Positions 12,369 to 25,507 are shown, counted from the first letter of the stretch. The stretch is 64,000 bases of DNA from Vitellaria paradoxa (GCA_019916065.1 CM034239.1:47877812-47941811); one strand, 5' to 3'. The notes: generated from the sequence alone by a model not told the origin. Program-made: numbers and translations.

Positions 12369-13847
12369 TCTGAATTCGTTGGGTACAATTGTCATGAATG
12401 AAGATGGTTATTTAAAACATTCGAATCGATTGTCTGATACATATATATAGTTTATGTATCAGTTTTGAACCAGTTTGTCATTGTACATTGCTGTTTTGTG
12501 TATTTGAACTCCATTTTCCGCTAAGATGATCATTTTCAACTGTCATTGGGAATTTGCAAGCTGCCACAAAATGTCTCAATTGTTTTTGAAACAGGGTTCC
12601 TTTTTGGTTCACTTAGCAAATCTCTCCAAGCGACAAGGGAAGTTTCCATTCACAATGTAATCTCTCTAAAGCAACAAATGCTAATGTAAACTACTACAAA
12701 GTCTAACTTATATAATCTGAGTACATTTTTAACAGAAATTAATCTAATTACATGAAAATGCAGTAGGAAGGTAAATCTAAGCAGCTTGAGCGTGCGAGAA
12801 TTAGATTTTTGGGTTTTTTTTTTTTTTAATTTTTGGAGAGAGAGAGTAAAGGAGATATTTAGGTTTTGTTTTAATATTTTATACCATTATGTAGGTCTAA
12901 ATTTTTCCAACAATTTTAAATAAATCCATTTAGGTTTGTTTAATTATAAAGTAAAATCTTCATAATTTTAAATCTATTTGTCATACTGTCAAATTAAATT
13001 TTTAAATAATAAAAATGTGAAAATAATTATTTAAGATAGACAAATTGAAGTTTAAGAAAAACTTGAGAGGGGAAAATATTAAATGAAAAAAAATTAACGG
13101 GAAGTATTCATGAAAGGAGGAGAAAACTAAAATTTTTTACCCGTACTCTTTAAGGGTTTTTGTCTAGATGGAGGAGCGACCATACCCTTTTTGCCCTTTT
13201 TAAATCTACCTCTGAATTTTTAGACTAGGTTACGAGTTTATCAATTCAATTAACCGGTAGTATTGGATGCAGAAATTTGGGAGAAGGGATTAAGAATTTG
13301 TTTTTTAATTTTTTTTAGAAAATAAGATAATATTTTTTAAAATTTTGGAAAAACATTGTATATAGATATAAATGCTAATTAAAGAAGTGAAAAAGGGTTT
13401 TACAAAATTTGAAAATCCCCGCACACCCTCACCATTTAGGTTAATATAAGAACTAGTTTAGGAATTAAAAAAAATAATTACTAAAAAGTTAATTTTTTTA
13501 TTTAGAAAAGAAAAAAAATTAATTTTTTAGCAGTTAAGTTTTTTAGATTTTCGTTCATTTGATATTTTTATTTTTCATGTTTAAAAAAATTAAAATATAA
13601 AATAATAATTTTCATCATTTGAAAAAAAAAAGATAAAAAAACTGAGTGGCTGGAAGTTTGAGCTTCAACTGCTCATTCTAAAGGGTGCGTCAGTTTTAAA
13701 TCGGTGCCAAAAGTAAAGAGTCTAAAGACCAAAAGAATAAAATAATACTTACCCAAAAAAAAAAAAATAAAATAAAATAAAAAGTAATAGAAGGAATCTA
13801 TCATGGAACCAACTGTAAATTCAGATATCTTGCGTTTAAATTTCGCT
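12369..13847. other. AT-rich spacer between NPF copy 2 and the SINE
   Basis: 3' flank of copy 2 followed by AT-rich DNA with many A and T tracts. No gene, RNA or clear transposon end found. Confidence 0.6.
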
Positions 13848-13864
13848 GACTACTATCTTATCTT

Positions 13865-14134
13865 TTGGGATCGAGGAGAAGCCCGCAACCACTACCTATA
13901 GGTGCGCACTAGGTGAAACTCGTCTCGTGGCCCTACCCAACAAAGAACCATGAGGAAGTAAATCAGCCTAGGCAAGTCCTGGCTGGCCAGCTCAGCCGAG
14001 AAGGCTGTTAGATGGTCCTCTACAAAGACTACAATTAGAGGAAGGACTGCCCCAAGAGGAGTCGAACTCGGGACCTATTAGTTCCAGGCCCTTCAGCTTG
14101 CCATCTGAACTAACTCGAATACCCCTTTCGAGGC
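13865..14134 (-). mobile_element. tRNA-derived SINE with 17-bp target duplication
   Basis: Read on the - strand, the head (from 14134) contains an RNA polymerase III A box (TAGTTCAGATGG, about 14100-14113) and a B box (GAGTTCGACTCC, about 14058-14070), spaced as in a tRNA gene. A roughly 200-base unrelated body follows, ending CTCGATCCCAAAA at 13865. The insertion is bracketed by GACTACTATCTTATCTT at 13848-13864 and again at 14135-14151, which is direct evidence of LINE-type retroposition. It is GC-richer than its surroundings. Not a tRNA gene: the rest of the cloverleaf is not evident. Confidence 0.85.
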
Positions 14135-14151
14135 GACTACTATCTTATCTT

Positions 14152-14564
14152 GTTTGATGCTTAGGTGGTTCAAGCACTCTTTTTTTATCTATCAGTTACG
14201 CAATTTGTTGAGAGTGGTAATAAATCTGAAAATTTCAGATTAAAAAAAAAATAATAGAGCGAAGAAAAAGGAGTTCAAGTGACGTCGATCACTGCATACA
14301 AATTCTACACGTACGCAGGGGGCTTTGACTCAAACCTGCGCAGAGCACAACACATGTCCTACCGACGTTGTACGTTATACCTTCAAAACGGTTTGTTATT
14401 TACGAGATTATTTTCGGACAACTGTGAGAGCTCTCTGCATGTGTGTGTCTGTGGGTCGAGTTGACTGAGGGATTTAACTCTCTCTCTCTCTCTCTCTAGA
14501 TCTCTCTCTCTCTCTCTAGATCTCTCTCTCTTGCTTGGACTTCAAATTTGGAGCCGAATCAGAA
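14152..14564. promoter_or_regulatory. Upstream region and CT-rich leader of NPF copy 3
   Basis: About 410 bases before the copy 3 ATG. Bases about 14480-14531 are a (TC)n microsatellite broken twice by TAGA, a pyrimidine-rich tract typical of plant 5' leaders. No TATA box recognised with confidence. Confidence 0.35.
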
Positions 14565-16706
14565 ATGGCTGTCTCTAATTCCATCGCCGTCCCCGACATC
14601 TCGGAAACGGAAAGTACTCTTTCTCCTCGGCCACTTGAGGACTCCGACGATGTTGTGGTCGGAGTTGTCAACTACAGAGGCTGTCCGGCCAACAGAGTCC
14701 ACTCGGGCCGATGGAAATCTGCGATTTTCATTATTGGTAATTAATTAACATTTATACCCACCCAAACATTGTAGATTTGTTTAGAAAGGATAAATAATCA
14801 ATTTATAAATGTGAGTGAAAGTCTTGCCCATTAGGGTTCAAGAAACTACAGTGAAAATATCCACTGCAGATGTTGCAGTGAAAAATGAAGGGTGGAGATT
14901 TACTTACATTTAATCTAATGGTTCTTATTTATTTTAATTAAAATTATTTTTAAAATAAAAATAAAAATTTTAAAAATCTGATTAGAGTATAATTAATGTA
15001 GAATGTCAAAAATCACGTGTTAAAGTGTAAATAAATCTCTACCCTTTATTTTTCCACTTCAACTTCTGTAGTGGATATCTTCACTGCAGCCCCTTTAAAC
15101 CCCATCCATTAATACGGATACGGTTGAAGAAGTAGATTATTAGAATTTCCGACATTGATCGTAAAAAATTCCGTGACCACTACCCTTTTCACCATCGATG
15201 TGAAAAAAAAAAAGGCTATTATATATGTGTGTGTATATATATAGAATGTTAGTGATCTACAATATTTTTGAATTGGATTAAAATCCACCACAGGGACTCT
15301 GTTTGTTAACCTCATCAGCTGTACTTCTCTCCGTGGCCAGCTCTTCCGAGTCCCAAAACTCTCCGACTCAGCTCCAACTCGTCTTCTTCTTTTCGTCGCT
15401 CTATCTAGTAGCCATTGCGGAGGGAGGTCACAAGCCTTGTATTCTGGCTTTCGGAGCCAACCAGTTCGACGTGCAAGATCCAGAAGAGTGCAAAGCCAGG
15501 AGCTCATTCTTCAACTGGTTCTTTTTCTGCTTGTGCTTAGGCCCTTCGATAGCTCTACCGAGCTTGAACTACGTCCAGAACAACCTCGGCTGGGGGATTG
15601 GCTTTGGGATTCCGTGCATTTCCATGGCAGTTTCGCTCTTCCTTTTCTTGATCGGCACTAGAACTTATCGTTACAATCATCTCAAAGGAAACAAGAGTAG
15701 ATCATTGTTTGCGATGATTGGTAAGATTCGCTCCACAAATTGGAAATCTAGTTCTTCAACCGAAGTGCCCCAATCAGAGTAAGGAAATTGAATTTTCTGA
15801 TCATTATGTGTTTGTGATCGACATTTGAAAAATAAAATCCAAACCATTTCTCAATCTTTCTTCATAAATATTCAAATTTGTGGGACGGGCCAATGGTTTG
15901 GTTACAGGTTTCTCAATGAAGCCCTGCTGGAGCAAGGTGGTGCGGAGGAAGGCGTGGAAGGGGCAAAGGTACTCTCCAAGTTATTTCCAATATGGACTAC
16001 TTGTTTAGTATACGCCATTGTCTCCTCACAAGCTCCGACTCTCTTCACCGAGCAAGGAATCACTCTCGACAGATCGTTCGGACGGAGCTTCAACATCCCA
16101 GCCGCTTCACTGCAGTACTTCATTGGCCTCTCGGTCGCCCTCTTCGTCCCGATCTACGACCGCATTTTCGTCCCCCTCGTGAGAACCGTTACCGGTAAGC
16201 CATCGGGCATCACAACGCTTCAGAGAATCGGAACAGGAATATTCTTATCCGTGGCCGCGATGATGATCGCCACGCTAGTCGAGAGAAAGCGGCTCGAAAC
16301 CGCGCAAAAACACTGGCAGGGTATTGTCCGCATCCCAAATGCAGGAAGTATTTCTGTCGTTCCGATGAGGTTCTGGTGGTTGGTCCCTCAATACGTGTTG
16401 TTTGGAATTGCCAACATTTTCACTATGGTTGGTCTTCAAGAGTTGTTCTATGATCAAGTACCAAATGAGATGAAGAGTGTAGGTTTGTCACTAAACCTTA
16501 GTATATTTGGGATTGGGCACTTTCTAAGTAGCTTTCTCATACTTGTGATAGAGAAAACCACAGGTGGTGGGGTAGATGGATGGTTCTCAAGCGACCCGAG
16601 AAGGGCACATCTTGACTACTTTTATTGGGTGCTAGCAGGACTTAGTGCAGTGGAATTGGTAGCGTACTTCTATTTTGCCAAATCTTACCTTTGTAAAACA
16701 TGCTGA
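14565..16706 (+). pseudogene. NRT1/PTR family transporter (NPF5.10-like), copy 3, exon 2 missing
   Basis: Three exons are clear: exon 1 14565-14736 (57 codons +1; ends FIIG before GTAATT), exon 3 15294-15778 (after CACAG; contains GGHKPCILAFGANQF) and exon 4 15908-16706 (after TTACAG, ends TGA). The 218-bp exon 2 of copy 2 has no counterpart between 14737 and 15293. That exon carries the EXXER motif and the first membrane helices. Joining exon 1 (phase 1) directly to exon 3 (phase 0) shifts the frame, so no normal transporter can result. The remaining exons have no stops. The copy is GC-richer and more diverged than copies 1 and 2 and has a short intron 3 (129 bp), so it is the older paralogue. 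Alternative: an assembly deletion. Confidence 0.8.
14834..15094. mobile_element. Tourist-like MITE in the place of NPF copy 3 exon 2
   Basis: Inverted ends: left AGAAACTACAGTGAAAATAT followed by CCACTGCAG; right, read in reverse, GGGGCTGCAGTGAAGATATC followed by CACTACAG. Flanked by TTA (14831-14833 and 15095-15097), a 3-bp target duplication typical of PIF/Harbinger-derived MITEs. 261 bp, noncoding. It occupies the intron where exon 2 is expected. Confidence 0.65.
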
Positions 16707-16814
16707 TCACTTAAGTCCTTTACTGTCGTTATAAGATACTGATGATAAATGACAATTACATTAGGCAGTGTACCTCGTTTGAAACTTTGTATGTAGCACT
16801 GTTTTCTAGTATTT

Positions 16815-17072
16815 AGGCCTACCTGGTTGCAAAATAATTCGCTAGAATGGAATTATCATTCCATTTTATTTTTTCAAATGAAATAATATTTTAAATAAGT
16901 ATAAAGTAGTGTTTTAAATAAGTGTATCAAACAAAACAATAGAATGAAAGTATGGAAGTGACCATTTCATTTTAATAAAGATTAAGTAGTACTTTAAATA
17001 AGTGTACAAAACAAAGTGATAGATGAAAGTGTGAGAATGATTATTTTATTATTTTATACCAAACAGAGTACT
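16815..17072. mobile_element. MITE family C copy 2, downstream of NPF copy 3
   Basis: Starts AGGCCTACCTGGTTGCAAAAT and ends ATACCAAACAGAGTACTA; interior has two copies of a GTAGTRYTTTAAATAAGTGTA motif also seen at 8712-8896. Ends approximate. Confidence 0.45.
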
Positions 17073-17495
17073 AGCTAGAAGAAGAGAGGAGTGAAGTTAT
17101 GCTTTAACTTCAACCTCTAAAGCCACCTTTACTATTTTAATCAAATTTTATTTATTTTTTTATTTATAATTACGGGGTTGCAGCACATTGGATGATACTA
17201 AAATTTGAGAGAATAATATTTTTTTTTTGAAATAATTTTGTTTAAGTTGGCATAACAGGTATAGCACAAGTGATTCTAAAGTAAAAAATTATTGCCCTTT
17301 TAATTGAGAAATAATATTTATCAGGCATATTCAATTTTTATATTTATCGATTGATGTAATATAATTTTACTAAAAAGAATTAATTTAAAGTCAAAAAAAG
17401 TAAAATAAAAATTTTATTTTATTTTAAAAATAAAATAAGAGAAAAAGATAAATTTAAAAATGCATGGAATGTACGATTGTGAGCGTGTAAAGTTT

Positions 17496-17737
17496 TGAGT
17501 TTTTTATGAAAATATTCCTCAACCTATCCCTTTTTTTTTATTTGATTCTCAAACTATCAAACGCACCTATTAAATTTTTGAACTACCTAATTCTATTTTA
17601 TTTGGTCTGAACACTAATTTTATTTGTTAATTTTAACGGAATTGGATAATTTGAAGATGTAATATGTGTGTTTTATAGTTTGACGAAGAAATAGAAAAGA
17701 AATGGATAGTTTCAAGAATATTTTTATAAAACTCTCA
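17496..17737. mobile_element. Inverted-repeat element, family D copy 1
   Basis: About 240 bp with ends GAGTTTTTTATGAAAATATT and, reversed, GAGAGTTTTATAAAAATATT. The inner part of the left arm (TTTGATTCTCAAACTATCAA) is shared with the elements at 18592-18850 and 30264-31249. Noncoding. Confidence 0.5.
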
Positions 17738-18591
17738 TTAAATTTAAGACTTATTTGTAATATTTATAATTTTTTTTCATTTATCTTTAATAGTTTTTGC
17801 TTTTAATTTTTAATTTTTAGTTATTATTTTTTTGAAATATAAATAAATTGATGTTTGGTAATATAATTTTGTTTACAGTTATTAATTTTATTTTAATAAA
17901 ACATTTAATTTTATTATTTCTTATAAAAATAACTAACTTTAATAAAATATATTTATACTAATTAATTTAACATTACATATTATTTTTAAATAATAATTGA
18001 TTTTAATAAATTATATTAATAAATAACATAATTTACTAATAAATTAATATTTTATTTATTAAAATTAATTCGATGTAATAAAATATTTTAAGAAAAGAAA
18101 TAATTTTAATAGGCAATTATTACTTATTAAAAATTTTTAATTTAATAAAATAAATTATTTTAATAATACACTATTATTTTAACAGTAATATTTATTTAAT
18201 AAATAAATTATTTTAATATTTAGTTATCATTAATTTTAGTTTTACTAAAATAAGTTATTTTAATATGTAATTATTATTTATTAAAACATAATTATAATCT
18301 AATAAAATAAATTATTTTTGTAACAAATTATTATTTTATTTATAATTAATTTAATTTTAATAAAAATAAATATTTTAATATGTAATTACTCTTTTTTAAA
18401 TATTAATTTTAATTTAATAAAATAAATCATTTTAATCATAAATTATTATTTTAATTTTAGTAAAATAAATCATTATATTATTTATTAAAAATAATTTTAA
18501 TTCAATAAAGTGTTCAAATAAACTAATTCATTTTAATATGATGTAAAAAAATAAATAAAGTGTTAAAATTAAAAAATATTTATAAAAGGCA
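17738..18591. other. Extremely AT-rich low-complexity block
   Basis: About 850 bases made almost only of A and T, built from variants of TTTTAATAAAATAAATTATT. It lies between two family D elements whose outer arms also match each other in inverse orientation, so the whole 17496-18850 span might be one large foldback. No coding signal. Confidence 0.5.
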
Positions 18592-18850
18592 GAATTTTTA
18601 ATGAAAATATCTTTTAAACTATTTTTTTTATTTAATTTTCAAACTATCAAACGTAGGTATTAAATTTTTTACGTATTCAATTTTGTTCTATTTAATACGA
18701 GCACTAACTAATTCGTTAACTTCAATAAATGGAATTAGATTTGAACTAAATATAATAAAATTGTATAATTCTAGAATATAATAAATATATTTAATAATTG
18801 GAGGACTAAATTAAAAATAATAATTTGAGAGATAATTTTGTTAAAAATTG
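18592..18850. mobile_element. Inverted-repeat element, family D copy 2
   Basis: Left end AATTTTTAATGAAAATATCT and, reversed right end, AATTTTTAACAAAATTATCT, with TTTCAAACTATCAAACG in the left arm as in copy 1. About 260 bp, noncoding. Confidence 0.5.
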
Positions 18851-21114
18851 GTAAAATTTTTAATTAAAAAAAAATGCTCTCCGTCACGAATTAGAATCAA
18901 GGCCTAGCCGCCTGCGTCTTCGCCGTCTCCGACTCTCTGTCCGTCGCCAACGTAGTCGTCTCCGTCTCCGTGGACCCTCTCTATATCTCCAGGACTCATC
19001 TTTCTTCCAGATGCCTTGCTCTACCTCCGTATATACATAAACATGTATGTAGGTATAGGTTTTGTGCGATCGATATGTGTGTGTGTGTATATATATGTAT
19101 AGTGGACAATCGATTAGTGAGAGTGAGTTTTAAATGTGTTAATTTTCCAACGATTCCCTTTATTTCTTTGCTTTGGTACAGCGGGATTATGGTATTCCGG
19201 GTGTCTCTGTGTGTGTGTGTGTGTAGATGAATCTAGAGACATTAATTGCAGTGTAAACAAATGTGTTCCATTTTTTTCTTTTTTTGATTGGTAATGTATG
19301 CCAATTTTGAGCCCTAATATTGAGCCCCTTTTCGCAGCAATTCCTCTTTTGGTTAAAATAAGACTTAGTCCATTGTAATTGACATTAGGTGCAAATGTTT
19401 TTTTATTTTCTGGTGGCTGTGTAATGTCTTTCCTGTGCAACGTTACTTCTATTTCACTTTTGGGACACATCATGCTTTCTGCTGTTTATGCAAGTGATTT
19501 TTTTTTTTTTTTTGGAGTCTATGCATCAATTTAGAATATTTGAATTCATCAACTGTTTATTCTCCTTATTTATATCTTTCTGAAACTTATCACTAATAGC
19601 TTCCAATTAGAAACATCTCTATTTAGATTTTGTCTCAAGGAACAATTGAAACAAGAACAGAATTAATTGCTAACTCAGACCCATGATCCATAACAAGCAA
19701 ACTGACATTTGTTCTTTATAGCATTTGGAGTTCCAAAAAAGTTCAAACAAAATTAAAATTGACGTAAAAGTGGCACGTGACGAAATTTGGTGATGAAATT
19801 TGATAAATTTGGTGACGAAATTTGATTGGAAGAAGTTAGAAAATTTTGGAGTTTTTTTTTTTTTTTGGAAAAATTTGGAGCTCCAAATGGATATATATGA
19901 GTGGAGCTCCAAACGGATATATATGAGTTATCTAAGGATCTCAGTTTTTAAGGTTCTGGTTTTTCCCTTTCACAATTTCTTATATGGTGTCACTCTCTGC
20001 TCTTTTGGAAATTTACTCATTTCAACTTATCTGATGACTTTTTACTTTTTGTAGCGGCTTGTTAGGGGATGGAAATTGCTCTTTTATTATCTTAGGATGG
20101 TGTGATAAGTTTTTTAGCAATATGGTTTGCTTTTTTTTTTTTTTTGGGGGGGGGGGGGGGGAGGGGGTTGGGTTTCTTTGTTTGGCATTTATTTGTTTAT
20201 CATTTGTAATTGGACTTTTGGTTGAGGGGGCTGCTTTGAAGCAAGCTACTCTTGTTTCTGGTTCTTCTCTTTCATTTCTTGTTGATATTTTTAATGCCTA
20301 AGATTTCAAAGAACTAAATAAATTTTCTGAGTTTGTCTTTATTTTCCTCTCCTTCTTATTCTTTATGAGAATCAGTTTGACAATTCCCCCTGAATAAAAT
20401 GCTTGAACACTCTACAAGGAATAAAAATTTTCTTCTCTCCTTGTTTGGTTTGGGTAGAATGGGAAGAGAAAATCATGAAAGGAATTTAACGCATTTTTTT
20501 TCTCCATTTTCTACCCCGTTTCTGTTTCCCTTGTTTTCCACTTCTCTTCACTAGGTTCCAAAACGTAGCTTAAAGTTACTGGAAATTGCACCTGGACATT
20601 TGCGTTAGATAAGTTTGAAGTGATACAAGTATTTTGCGGATAAATAAAAATGTGCAATTTTGAAATGAAGCCATAGAAGGCGCCAGAAGGAAGGAGAACA
20701 AGGAAAGAGCTAGTGCTGTTACAATTCATAGGCAGTGTGTGTTGGGGTAACAGATTGTAAATGCATTTACTTTTTTTCACTGCACTTTCTTCTGAGGAAA
20801 AATGGTAAGGAAAAGTTGAGAGTGATAATAATTGTCATTTTACTTTTAGATGCTGTTGTGTAGCGTTTGATATGAATGGTAGGATGGCATCAAATTCCGA
20901 CTTCAATGGCATCGTTTGTGTTGTCCTTTAAATGTTACTTTTACTTTATATATCAATATCATTTCTTTGAACTTCGCAAGAGGGAGATATGGCTTAGATG
21001 AGGCTGCTACCTTTGAATTATATTTTACCATGATATAATCTAATGCCACTTATCTTTTTCCATTTCATGTATTATTATTTTTATTTAAATGTTAATAAGT
21101 TCGCTATGGTGTCA
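18851..21114. other. Spacer with a short GC-rich, gene-like start
   Basis: Bases about 18890-19030 are GC- and CT-rich (CGCCGTCTCCGACTC...), unlike the surrounding DNA, and could be the leader or first exon of a decayed or unrecognised gene; one frame is open but matches nothing I know. The rest is AT-rich with (GT)n near 19080 and 19205, T-runs, and a G16 tract at 20146-20161. No supportable ORF. Confidence 0.3.
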
Positions 21115-21342
21115 GGACGAAGAGACTGTTTATTTGACGAGCATGAAAGCACATACCATTACAATAGCAAAAGGAATTGTGTTCAGTGAAGATTCATTGG
21201 CATCAGTTGGCGGTCAATAGCGAGGACCTCATTTTTGGGAAGTGCTATTAAAGTTTGATGAGATGCCACTGATCAGGCCTTTTAGAAATTACAAGACAAT
21301 TGCTGATGTTGTTGGAATATTCATAGCTTGGCCTTCATGCTT
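21115..21342 (+). pseudogene. Broken transposon-type coding fragment
   Basis: Preceded by GTCAG, a possible acceptor, and followed by GTAAGTC, a possible donor. One frame reads DEETVYLTSMKAHTITIAKG, then an in-frame TAG near 21219, then a stretch containing FWEVLLKFDEMPLIRPF and IADVVGIFIAWPS. The PLxRP...IADxVGxxIAWP pattern resembles the C-terminal domain often annotated in plants as En/Spm (CACTA) Tnp-like or 'putative transposon' protein. The stop, isolation and AT-rich setting argue for a dead remnant. Family assignment is from memory of the pattern, not a search. Confidence 0.4.
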
Positions 21343-24300
21343 TGTAAGTCAAGCTTTTTTGCCATTCAATTTTATCAAGAAGATAAAAGGAAATTAGATC
21401 AGTAATCAAAGTATTTGGCAAGATATTCCTTTTACTTTCTCACTGCACCGATAAACTAAAAAGAGGGAAATTTTTTCAATATTGTACTTTGACAAAGATA
21501 TTATGTTACTAAACTTATTTGTCAAAAAAATAAATAAATAAAAATAAAACACTTAGAGTACATATATAATAGATGAATCTTTATATTTAATTTAATTTTT
21601 TCTTTCAATTTCTTTTTTATATGATTTTTTTTGGTTTAATTCTTTATATTTTGTGGGTGGAATAATTAATATTCAAGTTTGAAACTTAAAAATAGTGGTT
21701 CTTGATCTACTTTTATATGTTTTGTATAAACACTGATATAAATTATAATTGCCCCTAAAGTGTGACATGATATTAAAGCAGAAAAATCAACCTTTGAAAG
21801 TTCAAAATAAAGGTTGATGGCATTTGGCTTCTAGAGACCCTTTTTATGACGGTGATATTGGAGGTTAAAATAATATTCTCTCCAAAGACTTTTAACGGCT
21901 AATTTTAAGGAATTAGAGGTTTATGATTTTGCCTTTGTAGAAAGGTTTTCTTGTAGCGTGTAGTGATATGACTTTATTAAACCTTTACTCTGCTTGTAAT
22001 AGGTTTAAATAAATAAAATATGAAGGCTGATGTTATTATCTAAACTTCTTTTTCATTTCCCAAACTTAAAAGTTGGCATCGAAATAAGTCAAGTAAATAA
22101 AAATTTTAAAAATAGTTATGAAATACGGACATTATAAAATTTAGACATAAAAATATTACTAAGAACACGATAATTAAAAAAATATAAGAACACATTGATA
22201 CGTCTAAATAGTAAACAAGTATTTCTCGAATATTCAAAAAGTGTTCGATTTAAAAGATAATTAAAAATAATTGACACATCTGAACTACTTATAGAATATA
22301 TCAACATAAAAATTTAAAAAGATACACATCGAAATAATTGACTAGTGTTCCTTGAACATTAAAAAAGTATCGAATCGAAAAAAACCAAAATATAAGATCA
22401 AATGGGTGCACCAAATTTAATTTTTTTTTTAGGGTTTTTAATATTTCTATATTTTGCTATATTTTTTAAATTGTAAAAATAGACAAACTAGTATATAATT
22501 ATTAGTATAAATATGCGAAATAAGTGATTGATGTGATGAACATTTTTATCAGAATAAAAGTTGCTATAACAGTATCATTTTTGTAAAATTAATATTCAAT
22601 TTTATTTACATTTTATTGTAATGGTCATGAATATTGTAAAAATATGTTAATCATGATTTATTTTCTAAAAATATTTTAAATGCATTTGAAATTCAATGTA
22701 ATCTTTATAATATATATCTCATAATTGTGTTTGTAGACTCATAATTAAATAGCTTTTTGGCAAATAATTGTAGGAAAGCTGCATCAGTTAAAAGAAAGCC
22801 AACTAAGATTCAAATAGCTGTGATGGTCCAATCGAAGGTGACTTTTAAGCATCTATATATAATTAAATATACATATGTCGACATTTGCAGCTATATGTAT
22901 CTGAAAAAAAAAAATAGTTTCCAGTTGAATCCTAGCTAGCTCCATGTTTAATATTTGAAGAAGAAAAGATTAAGGCGGCGTTTGGATAGCAAAAAGTACT
23001 AATAAAAGTCTTAAGTATCCAAAAAAAAAAAAAATACTAATAAAAGTATAAATATTTGATTTAAAAGTAATAAGCGCTAAAATTTGATTAGAAGAAAGTA
23101 TAGAAAGTTAGTAAAATTTCGTAAGTTTTGGTTAATTTTGATAAATTAAATTTCCCTCATATATATTAAGATTCATATGCTATGCTTAAACCTAAATTAT
23201 ACCAAACAAAATTAATCCAAAAGGTACATTGCAATAAATACTCTCTCTCTTTCTCTCTCTATATATATAATATATATACCAAGAAGTGTAAACGGGAGAA
23301 TATTGCTGTTGGTGTGTGATTCTAATATAAAAGAAGATGATTCATAATTTCATCATGTATATATACCAATTGGCAGTTGGGCCTTACCTGTCACAGAAAC
23401 ACCTCGTCACTTAGGCAAACACCTTAATCATTGCCAATTCCAACTTTTTTGCTTAAAAAACCTGAGCTTGTCTGCGACCGAAGACACACAAATATAATTA
23501 AGCGTGTAAATAATTTAAATTTAAATTTATAAAATAATTTTACGTAAAAAAATATAAAAATAACTTATAAAAATAAAAATTATTAATCGAAAGAGATTAA
23601 GGTATAAAATTTTATTATTCATTACAAATATTATCATATTTTTTAAAATATAAATTCAAAATTTTTTATATAAAAAGTATTAAAAAAAATGAGAAAAGTG
23701 AAAGAAAAATAAAAATAATCCTGACCATTTAGTAAATTGAACAGTCGAAAATATCTCAAATTTGAAATCTTAAACTTCCTTATTATATAAATGACATATA
23801 GTGTAAACATGTATGTATTTAAAATTTAAGTTTTAAGCACATTAAAATTAATTTTTATTGAAATGTTTATTTTTTTCATAAAATTTTTAAAATCTAAAAT
23901 TTAAATATATTTGTAACTAAAAAAATTTAGTTGATTTTGTCTAATAAGTATTTATACATTATTAATAATAATAGATAATATAAGTAAAATATAATTTATA
24001 TAATTTTACAAAATATAATATATATATATTTATTTATTTATTTATTTATTTGAATTTCAAATTTTAAATTCAAATAACATGTTTTATTATATATATATAT
24101 ATAATAAGTAATGACGAGACGGAGTTTTAGTGATGACTGGAATAAATATCAAATTAAAAGATGTGTTTTATTATTTAGATATAATTACATTTTTCTACTC
24201 ATTAATATTTGTTCATCGCCATTGTTTTCATTAGAGCAATATAGATTTTTCTTCGACGACTTGCTTGCTCAGTTATGTTAAATTGGTTGCTTGCTCAACT

Positions 24301-25507
24301 TTCTTATCCATTAAGTTTGATGGTGACATTGTATTTGTTTTCCATGTAAACGTGACATGATATATATTTATATGGATATAAATATATTAGGGGGAAATTA
24401 TTGGTTTACACTCCAATGTACCGCATGGTATCTCACTCCAAAATCTCACACTTTAATTATGACGATTAGAATATTATATAGTCTCGTGGGTTGTTTCCAG
24501 CGGTAGAAACAAATTGAAAATTTTTAAACAAATGTGTTTGGAAGAGTTATAATTTCATAATTCGTGTTATAAATAAAAAAATTTAAATTTTGTAAAAAAA
24601 TTTACAAAAATTAGTAAAAATTTATTGAACTCCAAGCACAACCAATGTTTCGTCTAAGTTAAAAATGGTATATGTTTGTTTATAACATTTTCTCTATTTT
24701 ATAATTATGTTAGTATATTTAATAAAAACTTAAGTCAATTATTATTATTATTATTATTTTGGCTTGAGGCTTAAATAAATAAATATTGTTAACTTTCAGC
24801 AAGTAGGTTAAAAAGGATACAATAAGAATTAATTTTTTTATATTTTTTGGTCGAATTAAAGAATAAGAAAGAAATAGCACATTCTCGTAAAAAAAAAAAA
24901 CAAAAACTTAAGCACGATGCTTCTTATTGTATGTAGAACAAATGAATATATATATATATATATATGTATATATGGATTTTGTATTGATAAAAATTGGTTA
25001 ACAAAAGATGAAAAATACATACATATATATGTATATATATACTTGAGAGGTGGAATGATGGGGCCGGGAATCTTCTTATCGTTCCAATTAGGACAAAAAT
25101 AGTCATATGAATTGTGAGGAAAGGAAAAATAAAAATATATATATAGCGTGGTGAAGATAAGTGAAGATTGTGATACAAGCCTGACGATGACAAAGCAAGC
25201 TGTGCAGAATTTGCTTTATTAGCCTGTGCATCTTTTGCTCTGTTTTTTTTTTTTTTTTTTGCGCTTTTTGGATTGTACATCCAAATTAACATCATTTGCT
25301 GGGTTATTATATATTAAATACAAGACTTTAAAGCTCTGGCCACGTTGCCAAAGATATCAATCTCTTTTTGAATGCGTAACGCAATTGTAGTTATTAAACT
25401 AGGAAAAAAAAATTTTTTCTCTGTATCATGGATTGAGTATTAAATTAGGATATAACTAAATATTAAACTAAGAAATATTAAGCTGAATAATAAACTGAGT
25501 TATAAAT
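21343..25507. other. AT-rich spacer, no gene seen
   Basis: AT-rich throughout. Contains a possible exon-like scrap near 22770-22840 (RKAASVKRKPTKIQIAVMVQ) that could belong to the same dead element as the fragment at 21115, a (TTTA)n tract near 24030-24050, an (ATT)n tract near 24740, several (TA)n microsatellites (about 23265, 24090, 24950, 25030), and repeated 'TTTGTAAAAATTTAC' motifs. No RNA genes recognised. Confidence 0.5.

Noticed and set aside
14058..14134. A tRNA gene
   Set aside because: A and B boxes are present but the cloverleaf is incomplete and the unit is inside target duplications, so it is the head of a SINE.
24917..25295. ORFs of 61 and 123 codons on opposite strands
   Set aside because: Tyr/Ile runs from (TA)n microsatellites; no domain.
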